The notes under the pieces were generated by a model. It did not search any database, was not told the origin of the DNA, and was given only the letters and a program-made list of their open reading frames with translations. 64,000 bases of DNA from DRKI01 sp011051875 (GTDB lineage Bacteria > Desulfobacterota > Desulfobulbia > Desulfobulbales > Desulfobulbaceae): the NCBI GenBank assembly GCA_026990385.1, contig JALXDL010000046.1, forward strand, positions 1-64,000, written 5' to 3'. A program made the translations under genes and the position numbers. The stretch's first letter is position 1. The number at the start of each line of letters is the position of its first letter. This document shows positions 1-8,236 of the stretch, piece after piece.

Positions 1-5
1 GGGGA

Positions 6-932
6 ATGCGCTTCATCCCGATGAATCGAGGCCAGGGCATGGCCGGTACGCGGCAGGACTGGTTTGCCCGGCGGCGGGACCAGTTCATGCGCAGCCTGGT
101 GGCGGATCTCTTCCGGCTCGTCCTGCGGTTCCAGGAAATGTACGAGATCTACCTGGACTGCTGCCGCAGTGACCGGGTGGCCGGCTGTCCCGACCTGCTG
201 AGCAGAAAGATGGCCCTGGCCCGGGAACGGATCTGGAAGCGGCTCGACGCCATGGTGGGATCGGAGACGGACAAGGGGCCGCTCTGGCAGCTCAAGGACA
301 TTTGCCACCGTCTCTGGCCCGAAGACGATGAGGCCGGGGATTCCGGCTCGCTCCTGGACTGGCTCATCGGCTCGGTCTTTCACGAGTGTATGAAACTCAA
401 GGAGAATATCTATCTGCTCAGCCGGTATGCGCCCCAGGCCATGAGGATCCAGGACATGCCGTTTTCCGGGGCGCTGTCGGGGCACCGGCTCTCCAGGCCC
501 GGTCCCGAGCTGGCCGGCATGGTGGATGTCCAGCAGTTGCTGAACCGGATCAACTCCGATATCCTGCACCAGATCGAGCAGGTGGGGTTCTTTTTCGGCC
601 AGGCCAACTACATGCTCCGCGTGATGGTGCCGGATATGGTGACCAACAGCCTGATCATCCGTCTCCTGGTCGAGGAGGAAGAAACCGTGCAGGCGCTCTG
701 GGGCGAGTCGCTGCCGGAGCTGTTTGGCGAGATGTTCTCCGGCGACCCGGCGGCCGGGTTCTGTGCCGCCGGCAGGAGTTACCTGGCCGGCCAGTGGTAT
801 GTCCGGGCCCTGGCCATGTACCGGCGGGCGCTGGAGATCGACGATGGCTGTGACGAGGCCATGGTCAAGGTGGCGCAGCTCGAGAAAATCATTCGTGACA
901 ACTCCGGGCTGCTGATCGAGATCGACCGGTGA
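6..932 (+). CDS. Uncharacterised helical protein with C-terminal TPR-like segment
   Basis: I do not recognise this 308-residue protein. It is soluble and mostly helical, with no signal peptide or membrane span. The C-terminal 50 residues (around YLAGQWYVRALAMYRRALEI) look like one tetratricopeptide helix pair, suggesting a protein-binding scaffold. The ATG at base 6 is the first in the window. The frame is open to the window edge, so the true start could lie further left or at internal Met 6 or Met 12. The next gene, gap, is 306 bp away, so this is probably the end of an upstream transcription unit. Confidence 0.6.
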   Translation: MRFIPMNRGQGMAGTRQDWFARRRDQFMRSLVADLFRLVLRFQEMYEIYLDCCRSDRVAGCPDLLSRKMALARERIWKRLDAMVGSETDKGPLWQLKDICHRLWPEDDEAGDSGSLLDWLIGSVFHECMKLKENIYLLSRYAPQAMRIQDMPFSGALSGHRLSRPGPELAGMVDVQQLLNRINSDILHQIEQVGFFFGQANYMLRVMVPDMVTNSLIIRLLVEEEETVQALWGESLPELFGEMFSGDPAAGFCAAGRSYLAGQWYVRALAMYRRALEIDDGCDEAMVKVAQLEKIIRDNSGLLIEIDR

Positions 933-947
933 CCGTCCCGGGCAGCC

Positions 948-1020
948 GGGCCGGTCCGCCATGGGCCCTCCATACGGGCCGGCGCGACCGTGCAGTGACA
1001 GGGTGCCTGTGGCAACTTAC
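948..1020. repeat. Partial copy of the dispersed palindromic element (copy A1)
   Basis: This segment matches the right arm of the palindromic element found at 1037-1144, 3323-3430, 48661-48766 and, inverted, 63244-63350. The shared core reads CCGGCGCGACCGTGCAG, then a GGTGCCTGT block and a terminal CAACTTAC. The left arm is truncated. It abuts the full copy that follows, so two insertions or a duplication occurred between this gene and gap. Confidence 0.6.
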
Positions 1021-1144
1021 GTATTATCTCCGGATTGTAAACAGTTACCAGTGCTCCATGCTTGTTCAGGCAGGTCGGCGGGTCCCTGGCCCGCCATGTG
1101 CGGTGGCCTGACTGGACAGCGATGGGGTGCTGGTGAATGGTTAC
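1021..1144 (+). repeat. Dispersed palindromic element, full copy A2
   Basis: The core at 1037-1144 is an imperfect palindrome running from GTAAACAGTTACCAG to GGTGAATGGTTAC. It is preceded by a short flank (GTATTATCTCCGGATTG) that resembles the flank left of copies B and C. Arms pair in a shifted, imperfect way typical of REP or MITE-like elements or a long RNA stem. It lies between an unknown gene and gap. Confidence 0.65.
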
Positions 1145-1165
1145 GGTTTTTCGGACACCTGAGGT

Positions 1166-1200
1166 GAGCGTTTTCCCCATCTGCAAAATGCAAAACGCTC
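1166..1200 (+). promoter_or_regulatory. Perfect 9-bp inverted repeat upstream of gap
   Basis: GAGCGTTTT and AAAACGCTC are exact inverted repeats separated by 17 bases, ending 38 bp before the gap start codon. There is no T-run after it, so it is not a classical intrinsic terminator. It could be a 5'-leader hairpin or an operator for gap; function is inference. Confidence 0.4.
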
Positions 1201-1238
1201 AATTGAGGTGACAACACCACCTGACATGGAGGCACGGC

Positions 1239-2243
1239 ATGACGGTACGGATTGGAATCAACGGCTTCGGACGGATCGGCAGAAATATCTTCAGGGCGCT
1301 CTCCCGGGATGCGGCATTTGCCGACATCGAGGTGGTGGGCATCAATGATCTCACGGACGTGAAGACCATGGCCCACCTGCTCAAGTACGACTCCATCATG
1401 GGGACCTATGAAAAGGAGGTCACTGTCGACGACGACGGCCTGGTGGTGGATGGCAGGCCGATCCCGGTCACCGGCCACCGCCGGCCGGCAGACATTCCCT
1501 GGGCCGACTATGGCGCCGAATACGTGCTCGAATGCACCGGCTTCTTCCGGGACCATGATTCGGCCAAGGCCCATATCGATGCAGGCGCCGCCAAGGTGAT
1601 CATCTCGGCCCCGGCCAAGGGCGACGTCAAGACCATTGTCATGGGGGTCAATGACGAGGAATATGATCCCACCGAACATCACGTGGTCTCCAACGCCTCC
1701 TGCACCACCAACTGCCTGGCGCCGGTGGCCCAGGTCATTCTCAACAACTTTGGCATCAGGCGGGGCCTGATGACCACGGTCCATGCCTATACCGGTGACC
1801 AGCGGCTGCTGGACTTTCCCCACTCCGACCTGCGCCGGGCCCGGGCCGCGGCCATGTCCATGATTCCCACCAAGACCGGCGCCGCCGCAGCGGTGGCCCT
1901 GGTGATCCCGGAGCTGAAGAACAAGTTCGACGGCCTGGCCGTGCGGGTACCGACCCCGGATGTCTCCCTGGTCGACGTGGTCATGGAGGTGGAGCGCGAG
2001 ACCACGGTAGGGGAGGTCAACCGGGCGCTTGCCGAGGCCGCGGACCGCTATCTCCGTTATACCGAGGAACCCCTGGTTTCCATCGATTTCCAGGGTGACC
2101 CCCATTCCTCCATCGTGGACGGTCTCTGCACCAGGGTGCTGGGCACCACGGTCAAGGTCATGAGCTGGTATGACAACGAGTGGGGGTATTCCAACCGCAT
2201 GCTGGACCTGGTTCTGCACATGGAGACAAATAAGCCCTTGTAA
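1239..2243 (+). CDS. gap: Glyceraldehyde-3-phosphate dehydrogenase, type I
   Basis: The 334-residue protein is a full-length GAPDH catalysing the reversible phosphorylating oxidation of glyceraldehyde 3-phosphate to 1,3-bisphosphoglycerate in cytoplasmic glycolysis and gluconeogenesis. The N-terminus carries the dinucleotide-binding GINGFGRIGRN motif. The active-site segment SNASCTTNCLAPV places the catalytic cysteine at residue 155. The C-terminus has the expected WYDNEWGYSNR motif. A GGAGG at 1228-1232 sits 6 bases before the ATG. It is apparently monocistronic, preceded by palindromic repeats and a perfect hairpin, with carbonic anhydrase next on the same strand. Confidence 0.97.
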   Translation: MTVRIGINGFGRIGRNIFRALSRDAAFADIEVVGINDLTDVKTMAHLLKYDSIMGTYEKEVTVDDDGLVVDGRPIPVTGHRRPADIPWADYGAEYVLECTGFFRDHDSAKAHIDAGAAKVIISAPAKGDVKTIVMGVNDEEYDPTEHHVVSNASCTTNCLAPVAQVILNNFGIRRGLMTTVHAYTGDQRLLDFPHSDLRRARAAAMSMIPTKTGAAAAVALVIPELKNKFDGLAVRVPTPDVSLVDVVMEVERETTVGEVNRALAEAADRYLRYTEEPLVSIDFQGDPHSSIVDGLCTRVLGTTVKVMSWYDNEWGYSNRMLDLVLHMETNKPL

Positions 2244-2351
2244 TTGAAGCCTAAGTGGTGTAAAGGGTGAGGCTGAATGGCTATTCATTGTCGACGGGGG
2301 CATGAAAGGGTGCTCCCGCAGGCCTTACAATCCATGCTGAAGGAGGAAGTT

Positions 2352-3092
2352 ATGAAAAAAGCATGCATCACCGCAACCGCAGCCTTTGCTCTCATCGCCG
2401 GCAATGCCCTGGCTTCCGGAGGCGCCCACTGGGGCTACACCGGAGACACCGGTCCCGCCCACTGGGGATCGCTCAAGCCCGAGTTCGAGATGTGCGCCAA
2501 GGGAGTCAACCAGTCACCCATCGACCTGACCAACTTCATCGAGGCCGAGCTTCAGCCCATCACCTTCAACTATTCCGGCCTGGCCACCGAGATCGTCAAT
2601 AACGGCCATGCCATCCAGGCCAACTACACCGCCGGTTCCACCATCACCGTGGCAGGCAAGACCTTTGAACTCAAGCAGTTTCACTTCCATTCGCCCAGTG
2701 AGAACACCATCAACGGCGAATCCTTCCCCATGGAAGGCCACTTCGTTCATGCCGCCAAGGACGGTTCGCTGGCCGTTATCGCGGTCATGTACAAGGTCGG
2801 CGCCGAGAACGAGGGCATGAAGAAACTCTGGAAGCAGATGCCGGCCAATGCGGGTGACAAGGCTCCCATGGCCTCCCAGGTCAAGGCCGACGAGCTGCTG
2901 CCCCAGAACCGCGACTACTACCGGTTCAACGGCTCCCTGACCACTCCGCCCTGTACCGAGGGTGTGGTCTGGCTGGTCATGAAGACCCCGATGACCGTCT
3001 CCAAGGAGCAGGTGGACCAGTTCACCCATGTCATGCACCATCCCAACAACCGCCCGGTACAGCCGGTCAATGCCCGTCCGGTCCTCCAGTAG
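2352..3092 (+). CDS. Periplasmic alpha-type carbonic anhydrase
   Basis: The 246-residue precursor begins with a signal peptide (MKKACITATAAFALIAGNALA) and encodes an alpha-class carbonic anhydrase, which interconverts CO2 and bicarbonate in the periplasm. Zinc ligands are visible as H111 and H113 in QFHFHSPSEN and H130 in EGHFVH. C48 and C201 probably form the family disulfide. The segment YRFNGSLTTPPCTEGVVW is characteristic. The start is the ATG preceded by AGGAGG (2341-2346), not an in-frame start 75 bases earlier, which would bury the signal peptide. A terminator hairpin follows at 3153-3184. Confidence 0.95.
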   Translation: MKKACITATAAFALIAGNALASGGAHWGYTGDTGPAHWGSLKPEFEMCAKGVNQSPIDLTNFIEAELQPITFNYSGLATEIVNNGHAIQANYTAGSTITVAGKTFELKQFHFHSPSENTINGESFPMEGHFVHAAKDGSLAVIAVMYKVGAENEGMKKLWKQMPANAGDKAPMASQVKADELLPQNRDYYRFNGSLTTPPCTEGVVWLVMKTPMTVSKEQVDQFTHVMHHPNNRPVQPVNARPVLQ

Positions 3093-3152
3093 GATCACTG
3101 GCAGAGCAGGAAACGGCCCGGGCCCGGGCCGATGACCTGCTGTGTAAGATGA

Positions 3153-3184
3153 CCCTGTCGGCTGCTGCCGGCAGGGTTTTTTTT
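3153..3184 (+). terminator. Intrinsic terminator after carbonic anhydrase
   Basis: CCCTGTCGGC and GCCGGCAGGG form a 10-bp stem with one wobble pair around a 4-base loop, followed at once by a run of eight T. It lies 60 bp downstream of the stop codon and should end the carbonic anhydrase transcript. Confidence 0.8.
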
Positions 3185-3228
3185 GTGGCAGCGGAACAGC
3201 CCGGCAGCGGGATCAGCCGGAAGCCGAA

Positions 3229-3257
3229 TTGACAGGGGGATGGGAAGACGGTATAGG
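3229..3257 (+). promoter_or_regulatory. Sigma-70-like promoter for the cytochrome / sensor-kinase operon
   Basis: A consensus TTGACA (3229-3234) is followed after exactly 17 bases by TATAGG (3252-3257). If used, the transcript would have a leader of about 230 nt containing palindromic element copy B before the cytochrome gene. Confidence 0.55.
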
Positions 3258-3289
3258 TAGGATTACAGGATACGTAACTGGTCGCAGGG

Positions 3290-3430
3290 TTGATAACTCA
3301 TTGTTTTCACATTCTCAAAATTGTAAGTTGGCACAGATGCCCCGTATCTGCGCAAGGCGTGCCGGTCCGCCATGGATCGCTATGCGGGCCGGCGCGACCC
3401 TGCAGGGACGGGGTGCCGGTGACAATGTAC
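3290..3430 (+). repeat. Dispersed palindromic element, copy B
   Basis: The core at 3323-3430 is an imperfect palindrome from GTAAGTTGGCACAG to GGTGACAATGTAC. The flank at about 3290-3322 (AACTC, TTGTT, TCACA, CTCAAAA, TTGTA) matches the flank of copy D at 63351-63383 read on the other strand, so the unit is directional and about 140 bp. It lies between a predicted promoter and the cytochrome start. Confidence 0.7.
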
Positions 3431-3490
3431 CCGGAAACCGGTGAGGATTCCGGCACCTGCCTTTGCCTTGCACCTGTCGGGGGGGTTCCG

Positions 3491-4006
3491 TTGAAGAACG
3501 AATTGTCAGGGGGCAACACCATCGATATCCCGCCGCTGCTCCGGGTGTTCTGCTGCCTGCTGCTCTGCTGGCCGCTGGCCGCTGTTGCGGGGAATGTTGC
3601 AGGGAAAAGTGATTCGCCTGTGCCGCACTATGTCGGCTCCAGGGCCTGCCGGCCCTGTCATGCCGCGGAATACACCAGCTTCATCCGCTATGCCAAGAAA
3701 AGCACTTCGTATCGCAGCATAGAACGGCTGCAGAAGGGACTGACCAGGGAAGACATCAGGAAGTGTTACGGCTGTCATACCACCGGCTATGGCAAGCCGG
3801 GCGGCTTCGTCAGCGTTGAAAAGACACCGGAACTCAAGAACGCCGGCTGCGAGGTCTGCCACGGTCCCGGGAGCAGGCATGTGCAGACCGGAAGCCCCGC
3901 GGATATAAAGCGCAAACCGACCCGCAAGGACTGCGAGGCCTGTCACACCTCGGAACGGGTACGCGCCTTTCGCTACCGGCCCATGATCCACGGGGGAGGA
4001 CACTGA
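3491..4006 (+). CDS. Tetrahaem cytochrome c, periplasmic
   Basis: The product is about 171 residues from a TTG start placed just before a hydrophobic signal segment (PPLLRVFCCLLLCWPLAAVAG). Four CxxCH haem-attachment motifs follow: CRPCH, CYGCH, CEVCH and CEACH. The GCEVCHGPGSRHV context resembles the cytochrome c-554 family of periplasmic multihaem electron carriers. The reading frame is open further upstream to 3290, but that part lies over the palindromic repeat and has no cytochrome features. The stop is 2 bases before the histidine kinase start, so the two are probably translationally linked and may form an electron-transfer or redox-sensing pair. Confidence 0.8.
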   Translation: MKNELSGGNTIDIPPLLRVFCCLLLCWPLAAVAGNVAGKSDSPVPHYVGSRACRPCHAAEYTSFIRYAKKSTSYRSIERLQKGLTREDIRKCYGCHTTGYGKPGGFVSVEKTPELKNAGCEVCHGPGSRHVQTGSPADIKRKPTRKDCEACHTSERVRAFRYRPMIHGGGH

Positions 4007-4008
4007 TC

Positions 4009-6600
4009 ATGGCCGACATTCTCGGACCCGTGGGCAAGCGGCTGGCCGGCAGCCTGGCCGTCAAGATCATGATCGTGCTCGCCATCGGTGTCGGCCTGGT
4101 CATGGCCGTGGATATCAGTCTCAGCGTTGACAACCAGCGGCAGCAGTTCAAACAGCGCATGACCGATTTCGGCCGTGAACTCGGCTCCCTCGCCTATGCC
4201 GGCATCAAGCATCCCATGGCCGTGGGCGATTCCGCCTCCATCGAGAAACAGCTCTTTGATATCCGGGACCAACTGCAGGGAACCGAGATCGTGCTCTGCG
4301 ACTTTGACCAGGAGATCATCTTTGCCACCGACACCAGCCGGATCAATACCCGTGTCGACCGGTTCGTCCATGACCGCAAGACCCTCGACGCCCTGGACAG
4401 GATGCTCAGGGGTGAGGGACCGGTGGAAGAGGAACCCTTTGAGGAACAGTACCGGGGAAAGCGTTATCTGATCACCATGCGGGTCATTCTCAACGAGAAG
4501 GAGTGCCACCACTGCCACGGCTCGAGCAGAAAGGTGCTGGGCGGCCTGCTGACCCGCTTTCCCACCGATGCCACCTACCAGGCGATTGCCGACCTGCGCA
4601 ACCGGACCATTGCCATTTCCGTGATCGGGGTCGGGTTCATCCTCGCCTTTGTCTACCTGGTGACCAGGCCGCTGACCGAGCTGGCGGCCAAGGCGGAACG
4701 GCTTGCCCGCGGTGACCTGTCCGTCTCCATGCCCGATTCCAGCGGCGATTCCGTCGCCATCCTGGGCCGGGCCTTCAACGACATGGTCACCAGCATCAAG
4801 GAACAGATAGAGATCGCCAACAGCCTGAAAACAGCCATTGCCGACCCCCTGTTCATGGTGGACAGGGACATGGTCATTACCTACATGAACGAGTCGTGCG
4901 CCGGGCTGACCGGCTACCAGAGGCAGGAAGTGGAGGGAAGAAAGACCTGCCAGGAGATCCTCAGGTGCGAGAACTGCGGCACCAGTGCCTGCCCGATCCG
5001 GCAGACCTTTGCCGATCAGAAGCCGGTGAGCGGCATCCGCACCATCATCACCACCCGGGACGGGCACAAGGTGCCGGTCATGGGCAGCGCCAGCGTGCTC
5101 AGGGATGCCCGCGGCCGGATCATCGGCGCGGTGGAAGTGCTCCGGGACATCACCGACGTCCTGCGGGCCGAGCGGCTCGCCTATGTGCGGGAGACGGCCC
5201 GCCGCGAGGAGGAACAGCGGCGGCACCTGGAGCGGATGGCGGAGAATATCCTCGAGACCCTGGCCCAGGCCTCGAAAGGCAATCTCAAGGTGCGGGCGAC
5301 TCCGTCGGGCCAGCAGGATATCATGGACAAGATCGTCCTCCATACCAATCACATGCTGGACAATCTCGAAAAACTCTATGACAAGATCTCCTCGTTCAGC
5401 CGGGAAATGGAACAGGAGGTGGCCCGGCGCACCGCCATGCTTCGGGAGCGGACCTACCTGCTGGAACAGGCCAATCGCGACCTCAAGGAGCTGGACCGGC
5501 TCAAGTCGGCCTTTCTGGCCAACATGTCGCATGAGCTGCGCACACCCATGAACTCCATCATCGGCTACACCGACCTGCTCCTGGACGGCATTGACGGCGA
5601 GATCAACGAGGAACAGGCCAAGGACCTGCGCAAGGTGGCGGACAACGCCCGGCACCTGCTGCAGTTGATCAATGACATCCTGGACATGTCCAAGATCGAA
5701 TCCGGCCGGATGGAACTGTCCCTGGAGCACGTCGATATCAGGGAGATCATCGAGAGCGTCGCCTCCTCCTTTGAACCGGCCCTGGAGGAGAAACAGTTGA
5801 CCCTGGTCTATGATTTTGCCCCGGACCTGCCGCCGGTCTATGTCGACCGCGACAAGATCCGCCAGGTTCTTGTCAACCTGCTGTCCAATGCCGTCAAGTT
5901 CACGGAACAGGGCACGATCACCATCCATGTCCGCCCATCGGATATCGGGGACGAAACCGGCCGCACCCCCGCCTTCCTGGAGGTCTGTGTCGAGGATACC
6001 GGCATCGGCATCCGCCGGGAGGACATGAAGAAACTCTTTGACAAGTTCAGCCAGATCGATGTCTCCACCATCCGCCAGTATGAGGGCACCGGCCTGGGAC
6101 TCAGCATCGCCCGCGGACTGGTGGTGCTGCACAAGGGGGTGATCTGGGCGGAAAGCGAGTTCGGCCGCGGGACCAGGATGTATTTTACCCTGCCCGTTGA
6201 CGAGAAACTCTTTGCCAAGTCGGCCCGGCCGGCCCTGGAACCGGCCATGGCAGAGAAGCTTGGCGACCATTTCAGCCTGCCGGCCGAAACCTTTCTCAGG
6301 CCGGTGGAATATGGCGGTCGGCCGGTCAAGTGCTGGCAGTATACCCATTGCGGCCAGACGAGCTGTCCGGCCTACGAGAGCAGTGAATACCGCTGCTGGC
6401 TGATTCCCGGCACCCACTGCAAGGGACACCGGGTCTGCAAGTATCCGCAGAAGATGGAGTTCTGCAAGTCGTGCGAGGTGCTTGAACAGCTGGTCCTGGC
6501 GGTCGACCAGGAGATCGGCTCGAAACGGCCCGGGCAGTCCGGGGCAGGGGAGACAGAAGCGCGGAACAGGAGGGAAGAAGAGGATGGCCGGCAAGGATGA
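4009..6600 (+). CDS. Membrane sensor histidine kinase with periplasmic c-type haem motif
   Basis: The 863-residue kinase has a transmembrane helix near residues 17-38 and a periplasmic sensor region to about 198 ending in a haem motif C166-H-H-C-H170. A second helix follows at 199-220, then HAMP (about 219-271), a PAS domain containing a cysteine cluster (CENCGTSACP), and a dimerisation/phosphoacceptor domain with H508 in NMSHELRTP. The ATPase domain has the N box LSNAVKFTEQ and glycine motifs DTGIGI and GTGLGLS. The C-terminal 90 residues hold a cysteine-rich module (CWQYTHCGQTSCPAYE...CKSCEVL). It probably senses redox state or a diatomic ligand through haem. It is encoded 2 bases after the cytochrome gene and overlaps the receiver gene by 17 bp. 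Confidence 0.93.
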   Translation: MADILGPVGKRLAGSLAVKIMIVLAIGVGLVMAVDISLSVDNQRQQFKQRMTDFGRELGSLAYAGIKHPMAVGDSASIEKQLFDIRDQLQGTEIVLCDFDQEIIFATDTSRINTRVDRFVHDRKTLDALDRMLRGEGPVEEEPFEEQYRGKRYLITMRVILNEKECHHCHGSSRKVLGGLLTRFPTDATYQAIADLRNRTIAISVIGVGFILAFVYLVTRPLTELAAKAERLARGDLSVSMPDSSGDSVAILGRAFNDMVTSIKEQIEIANSLKTAIADPLFMVDRDMVITYMNESCAGLTGYQRQEVEGRKTCQEILRCENCGTSACPIRQTFADQKPVSGIRTIITTRDGHKVPVMGSASVLRDARGRIIGAVEVLRDITDVLRAERLAYVRETARREEEQRRHLERMAENILETLAQASKGNLKVRATPSGQQDIMDKIVLHTNHMLDNLEKLYDKISSFSREMEQEVARRTAMLRERTYLLEQANRDLKELDRLKSAFLANMSHELRTPMNSIIGYTDLLLDGIDGEINEEQAKDLRKVADNARHLLQLINDILDMSKIESGRMELSLEHVDIREIIESVASSFEPALEEKQLTLVYDFAPDLPPVYVDRDKIRQVLVNLLSNAVKFTEQGTITIHVRPSDIGDETGRTPAFLEVCVEDTGIGIRREDMKKLFDKFSQIDVSTIRQYEGTGLGLSIARGLVVLHKGVIWAESEFGRGTRMYFTLPVDEKLFAKSARPALEPAMAEKLGDHFSLPAETFLRPVEYGGRPVKCWQYTHCGQTSCPAYESSEYRCWLIPGTHCKGHRVCKYPQKMEFCKSCEVLEQLVLAVDQEIGSKRPGQSGAGETEARNRREEEDGRQG

Positions 6601-6967
6601 GTCCACCCGGAAGATCCTGGTTGTGGACGATAACTTGGACAGCCGCGAACTGGTTGTCAAGATTCTCAGGCGAAAGGGACTTGAACTCTACGAGGCGGAG
6701 GATGGCGTGGACGCCATGGAGCAGGTGGCGCGGACCAGGCCGGATCTGATCCTGATGGACATCTCGCTGCCCGGGATGGACGGCTACGAGGTGACCAGGC
6801 GCCTGAAGCGGAGCCGGGAGTTCGCCGCCATTCCGATCATCGCGCTGACAGCCCACGCCATGAAGGGAGACCGGGAAAAGGCACTGGCCGCGGGCTGCGA
6901 CGATTATATTTCCAAGCCCATCAATATCCATACCCTCTACGACCGTGTCGTCGCGCACCTGGTGTGA
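6584..6967 (+). CDS. Single-domain response regulator (CheY/DivK-like receiver)
   Basis: The 127-residue protein is a stand-alone receiver with no DNA-binding domain. Acidic residues in ILVVDDN, phosphoacceptor D59 in LILMDISLPGMDGYE, the Thr of ALTAHA and the Lys of ISKP are all present. The ATG at 6584 lies inside the 3' end of the kinase gene and is preceded by purine-rich GGAGGGAAGAAGAGG, supporting coupled translation. It is most likely the direct phosphorylation partner of the upstream haem kinase, passing the signal by protein-protein interaction. Confidence 0.92.
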   Translation: MAGKDESTRKILVVDDNLDSRELVVKILRRKGLELYEAEDGVDAMEQVARTRPDLILMDISLPGMDGYEVTRRLKRSREFAAIPIIALTAHAMKGDREKALAAGCDDYISKPINIHTLYDRVVAHLV

Positions 6968-7075
6968 GCTGTCCGCCTGCCACCGGGCACGACTCCGGCT
7001 TGCAACCCCGCCCCAACCTGTTGTAAGGTGTCAGTCAGGCACAGAGGGAGATCAGGGGGAAGGGGGAGCAGCCAG

Positions 7076-8236
7076 GTGCAGAATCGAGAAAAGATCCTTA
7101 TCGTTGACGACACCCGGGACACGGTGGAGCTGCTCACTAAGCGGCTGCGGGCCCAGGGATACGACACCGAGGCCGCCTATGACGGTGAAGAGGCGTTGCG
7201 CAAGGTACACTCGTACCGGCCGGACCTGGTGATCCTGGATGTCATGATGCCGAAGATGGACGGCTACGAGGTCTGCCGGCGCCTGCGCGAGGACGAGGGA
7301 CGGCGTTCCTACCGTATCCTGATGCTGACCGCCAAGAGCGAGGTCCCGGACAAGGTCAGGGGCCTGGACATCGGCGCTGACAGCTATCTCACCAAGCCCT
7401 TTGACTACAAGGAGCTGGCCGCAGTGGTCCGGCGTCTGCTGGCCCGGAAGGAGGCTAGCCAGCGCGAGATCCGGACGGAAAAACTCGCGGCCCTGGACCA
7501 CGTGGTGGACGAGGTCTCCCACGAGATCCGCAATCCCCTGGTCGCCATCGGCGGCTTTGCCAGCCGGATCAAGAAGAACCTTGCCCCGGACGATCCCAAC
7601 CAGCGCTACCTGGATATCATCCTCCGGAATGTGGCCTCGCTTGAAAAGATGGTCAACCAGCTCGGCACCCTGAAGACAGCGGCGGTGTCTGATACCGACC
7701 TGGAAGACATCAATACCCTGCTCATGCGTGCGCTGGATCGTTTTCGCGACGAGCTGGCGGCACAGGAGATTACCGTCCGCACCGATCTCATGACCGATGC
7801 CCCCCGGGTTCCTGCGCACCCGGAAAACCTGGTTTCCACCTTTGCCAATATCATCGAGAACGCCATCGAGGCCATGGCCGGCCGGCCAGAACGGGAGCTG
7901 CACATTGCCACCGCTGTCCGCGACGGCTGGTTCGAGGTGGAGATCCGGGACACCGGGCGCGGCATCTCGCCCAATGCCATGAAGCGGATCTTTGATCCCT
8001 TCTACACATCCAAGACCTATGGTCCCGGCCTGGGGCTCACCTATGCCCTGAAGGCCGTAGAAAGTCTCGGCGGCACCATCGCCATGCACAGCATGCCCGG
8101 CGAGGGCACCTGCTGCACCATCCGTCTGCCCCTGTCGTCAGGGGACGGAGACGGGAAAGACGGCCGCCGGGACGCAACCCCGAACGGAACAGCACCATGC
8201 AGCAGCCCCAGGCAGCAATCAAGTCCGACGCCCTGA
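7076..8236 (+). CDS. Receiver-histidine kinase hybrid
   Basis: The product is about 386 residues from a GTG start with GGGGGAG upstream (7062-7068). The N-terminal receiver has the DD pair in ILIVDDT and phosphoacceptor D55 in VILDVMMPKMDGYE. It is followed directly by a kinase core with phosphoacceptor H149 in EVSHEIRNPL, an N-box-like IIENAIEAM and the ATP-lid motif DTGRGIS...GPGLGLTYALK. There is no membrane span, so it acts in the cytoplasm, probably downstream of another kinase. The last 40 bp overlap the start of the PEP/pyruvate-binding gene, suggesting coupling. A longer ATG start at 7028 is possible but less likely. Confidence 0.88.
   Translation: MQNREKILIVDDTRDTVELLTKRLRAQGYDTEAAYDGEEALRKVHSYRPDLVILDVMMPKMDGYEVCRRLREDEGRRSYRILMLTAKSEVPDKVRGLDIGADSYLTKPFDYKELAAVVRRLLARKEASQREIRTEKLAALDHVVDEVSHEIRNPLVAIGGFASRIKKNLAPDDPNQRYLDIILRNVASLEKMVNQLGTLKTAAVSDTDLEDINTLLMRALDRFRDELAAQEITVRTDLMTDAPRVPAHPENLVSTFANIIENAIEAMAGRPERELHIATAVRDGWFEVEIRDTGRGISPNAMKRIFDPFYTSKTYGPGLGLTYALKAVESLGGTIAMHSMPGEGTCCTIRLPLSSGDGDGKDGRRDATPNGTAPCSSPRQQSSPTP

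Noticed and set aside
2277..2351. Earlier start for the carbonic anhydrase
   Set aside because: The upstream extension would bury the signal peptide, and AGGAGG sits just before the ATG at 2352.
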